A stretch of DNA of 64,000 nucleotides from NCBI GenBank assembly GCA_905214235.1, contig CAJMLF010000006.1, forward strand, positions 1-64,000, read 5' to 3'. The stretch's first letter is position 1. Each line of letters starts with the position of its first letter. Positions 61,961 through 64,000 of the stretch are shown here, one piece after another. The position numbers and the translations under genes were made by a program. The notes under the pieces are model-generated. The model worked only from the letters and a program-made list of their open reading frames with translations. It searched no databases and was not told where the DNA came from. This DNA is from an uncultured bacterium. GTDB taxonomy: Bacteria > Bacillota > Bacilli > Lactobacillales > Lactobacillaceae.

Positions 61961-62593
61961 CTATTCACCGTAGTGGTAGTCGCCGGTCCGGTTTTCCATT
62001 CCCCGGTAGCGGTCATCAGTCCGGAGGGGCCGAATTACTTTTGCCGGATTACCGGCAGCGATGACGTTGGCGGGGATGTCAGCAACCACCACGCTCCCGG
62101 CACCAATGATGCTGTTATCACCAATCGTAACCCCGCCGACCACGGTTACACTAGCGCCAAACCAGACGTTATTGCCCACCGTGATGGGGCGCGATTCAAC
62201 GTAGCCCGCCCGGCGGCCGACCGCGTCTTCCACGTGGTTTGAGGTGTAGAAGCCGCACTTAGGACCAATCTTGACCTCATCGCCAAACTTAATTGGCGCG
62301 CAGTCCATGAAGAAGCAGTCGTAATTAGCAAAGAAGTTGCGGCCCAAAAAGATGTTCCGGCCAAACTCAACATGGAAGTTGGGCAGGACCGTGAACCCGT
62401 TCGCCGGCGTCTTCGCAAAGAGCGTCTTCAGCATCGCTAAGTCGGCCTTCCCCGTCCGGTAATATTCAAAGTTGTACTGTCGGCACAAGTCGAGGGCCCA
62501 GTTGCGGACCGCCGTGATTTCTGGAGCAACGTCGTCATAGGGTTCCCCCGCGTTGACCGTCGTCAGGACCTTCTTAATTAGCTGTTCATCCAT
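61961..62593 (-). CDS. Sugar O-acetyltransferase (maltose/galactoside acetyltransferase type)
   Basis: 210 residues. An N-terminal maltose-acetyltransferase-like helical cap, then PNFHVEFGRNIFLGRNFFANYDC and the left-handed beta-helix with the catalytic His in YTSNHVEDA and IGAGSVVVADIP near the end. Acetyl-CoA dependent; it probably detoxifies non-metabolised sugars. AAAGGAG precedes ATG. Distinct from the shorter paralogue at 34546. Confidence 0.9.
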   Translation of the reverse strand: MDEQLIKKVLTTVNAGEPYDDVAPEITAVRNWALDLCRQYNFEYYRTGKADLAMLKTLFAKTPANGFTVLPNFHVEFGRNIFLGRNFFANYDCFFMDCAPIKFGDEVKIGPKCGFYTSNHVEDAVGRRAGYVESRPITVGNNVWFGASVTVVGGVTIGDNSIIGAGSVVVADIPANVIAAGNPAKVIRPLRTDDRYRGMENRTGDYHYGE

Positions 62594-62714
62594 CGTAAAT
62601 TCTCCTTTCTGCCCATTATATCATTGCGGGTCCTCCACCAAGGGTTTCTCCTTTACTTACTTATCTTTAGTAAGATAGAATAACAATGAATAAATTGACT
62701 AGGGAGGAATTTTC

Positions 62715-63365
62715 ATGGAATTCAAGGAAGCCGTTAACTACCGCCAATCCATCCGTTAATTCACTAACCAGCAAATCGCCCCGGATGACCTTAAAGAGAT
62801 TGTCCAACTCGCCCAGCGGACACCATCCTGGGCTAATTCCCAACCGTGGCAGGTTTACATTGCCACCGGTCAGACCCTGGAGAAAATCAAGGCTCACCAC
62901 CTGGCAGCTGCCCAACAGGGCGTCAGTGGTAACTCTGACTTTCCGGTTGCTCACCGTACCCAGTGGGGGCAACAAGCCCAGGAAAACATGGCAAAGTGGG
63001 GCCAAGAACTTCAATCATATCTTGGTGACCAAATGCCCCAGATGAGTGCTGCCCAGGCCCACCTCTTCAACGCTGCCGCCCTCGTCTACCTAGTTTTGCC
63101 ACAGGGCGCTACTGACTGGTCGGTTTATGACCTCGGCGCTTTTGGCCAGACCCTGATGCTCGCCGCAGCGGACAAAAGAATTGACTCAATGCCCGCCTAC
63201 GAGATTGTTCGCTACCCCGATGCGGTTCGCAAACTGATGGGAATCCCGGCTAACCAGCAGGTAGCAATGGGGATTGCCCTCGGCTACCGTGACCCGGCAT
63301 ACCGAATCAATGGCTTCCGGACCAAGCGAGCGGCTGAGTCAACAATTTTGACAATCAAGGACTAA
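62715..63365 (+). pseudogene. Nitroreductase gene with an early stop codon
   Basis: Starts MEFKEAVNYRQSIR, then TAA at 62757-62759 where nitroreductases have a Lys or other residue (RxSIRxF), and continues in frame with FTNQQIAPDDLKEIVQLAQR and PSWANSQPWQVYIATG to the normal end, AYRINGFRTKR. No other defect is seen. AGGAGG lies just before the ATG. One base change (A to T from AAA) would restore it. A shorter frame from ATG at 62988 could only make an inactive piece. Confidence 0.9.
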
Positions 63366-63398
63366 GCAAGTTAAGTTGAACATAAAGGAGGAATTCTC

Positions 63399-64000
63399 AT
63401 GAGTAAAGTATTTATCGCGGGCGGCTCTGGCCGGGTCGCAACTGACCTAATCAAGGACCTGGTAGCCGCCGGAAACAACGTTGTTGCGGGGGCCCGCCAT
63501 CCCAAAAAGATCATTGAGTTGGCTGGGGTCACGCCGGTCACCCTGGACCTCCATGGTGACGTCGCTAAGATTGCGACCCTGATGGCCGGCAGTGACGCGG
63601 TTTACTTCGTTGCCGGCTCCCGGGGCAAGGACCTCTTACAGACCGATGCCATGGGTGCGGTCAAGACGATGCAGGCCGCCCAGCGTGCCGGCGTTAAGCG
63701 CTACATCATGTTGAGCTCCATGTACGCCCTCCAGCCAGAAAAGTGGGCCGACTACCCGGCATTGGCTTCGATCACCGACTACAATATCGCCAAGTTCTTC
63801 GCCGACAACTACCTGATCAGCAATACTGACCTGGACTACACAATTATCCAACCGGCTTCACTGACCGAGGAAGCGGCCACCGGCAAGGTTAGCTTTGGAG
63901 AAGGCAACGACACTACGAACCCGATTCCGGACGTTGCCCGTGTCTTGGCCAGCGTACTGACGGCTGATAACACCATCGGCAAGGTCATCATGATGCGCAG
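63399..64000 (+). CDS. NAD(P)-binding NmrA/SDR-like protein, partial
   Basis: The first 200 residues run off the window edge. GGSGRVATDLIKDLVAAGNNV is the nucleotide loop, SSMYALQPEKW the catalytic region and YTIIQPASLTEE the substrate loop, as in atypical SDRs. It follows the broken nitroreductase by 33 bases with AAAGGAGG and was probably in the same operon. Confidence 0.88.
   Translation, partial: MSKVFIAGGSGRVATDLIKDLVAAGNNVVAGARHPKKIIELAGVTPVTLDLHGDVAKIATLMAGSDAVYFVAGSRGKDLLQTDAMGAVKTMQAAQRAGVKRYIMLSSMYALQPEKWADYPALASITDYNIAKFFADNYLISNTDLDYTIIQPASLTEEAATGKVSFGEGNDTTNPIPDVARVLASVLTADNTIGKVIMMR

Noticed and set aside
1..64000. Prophage, anti-phage defence island or secondary-metabolite cluster
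   Set aside because: No integrase, structural phage gene, restriction, Cas, or biosynthetic core enzyme was seen in the window; the only mobile DNA is the IS605-type pair.

Overview
The window looks like chromosomal DNA of a heterofermentative lactobacillus, most likely Limosilactobacillus or a close relative. This is inferred from the balanced GC content, the KxYKxGKxW-type secretion signals, three T-box leaders, the lactobacillar peptidases PepO and PepC, and the set of sugar and stress genes. No prophage, rRNA operon or CRISPR array is visible. Two tRNA genes and one IS605-type element (plus a fragment of another) are present.

Layout. 0-12 kb: pepO; a tight operon of a DNA glycosylase (mpg), a MoxR-type AAA ATPase, a VWA/metallopeptidase-like protein and a small unknown; a DUF488 gene; NAD(P)HX epimerase; an NfrA-like reductase abutting a CorA remnant; hisS under a His T-box; an MFS pair. 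12-24 kb: a LacI regulator, a LysM autolysin, an ArsR regulator, an FtsX/MacB ABC module under a self-controlled TetR repressor, a zinc dehydrogenase and mntH. 24-33 kb: a membrane-anchored low-complexity protein, a Thr T-box with a shortened ThrRS that has lost its editing residues, transporters, and a Met T-box with a MetE-like methyltransferase. 33-37 kb: a LysR regulator divergent from an acetyltransferase and two hydrolases.

37-48 kb is the carbohydrate part: a GH120 beta-xylosidase with an MFS transporter and a divergent AraC regulator (a probable xylo-oligosaccharide locus, AT-richer than its surroundings), a CyuA-type cysteine desulfidase, a nitroreductase, and a GH36 alpha-galactosidase with its AraC regulator. 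47.7-51.5 kb: an orphan RelB antitoxin, hpt, and an aminotransferase gene split by a complete TnpB-only IS element. That aminotransferase is preceded by a leader RNA with a strong terminator and competing stems, which I could not assign to a known riboswitch class. 51.5-64 kb: a secreted protein with four GWHA repeats, tRNA-Glu and tRNA-Gln, a cinnamoyl/feruloyl esterase with an ArsR-type regulator, asd, oxidoreductases with an HxlR regulator, stress proteins GlsB and CsbD, pepC, an acetyltransferase, a nitroreductase gene broken by one stop codon, and an NmrA-like protein cut by the window edge.

The points most worth a second look are the uncharacterised attenuator upstream of the interrupted aminotransferase; the IS insertion, whose pre-insertion sequence can be rebuilt; the ThrRS without TGS domain or editing residues; paired Noc-site-like and parS-like palindromes in intergenic DNA; and the GH120 locus. 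All family assignments come from reading the translations, without database searches.
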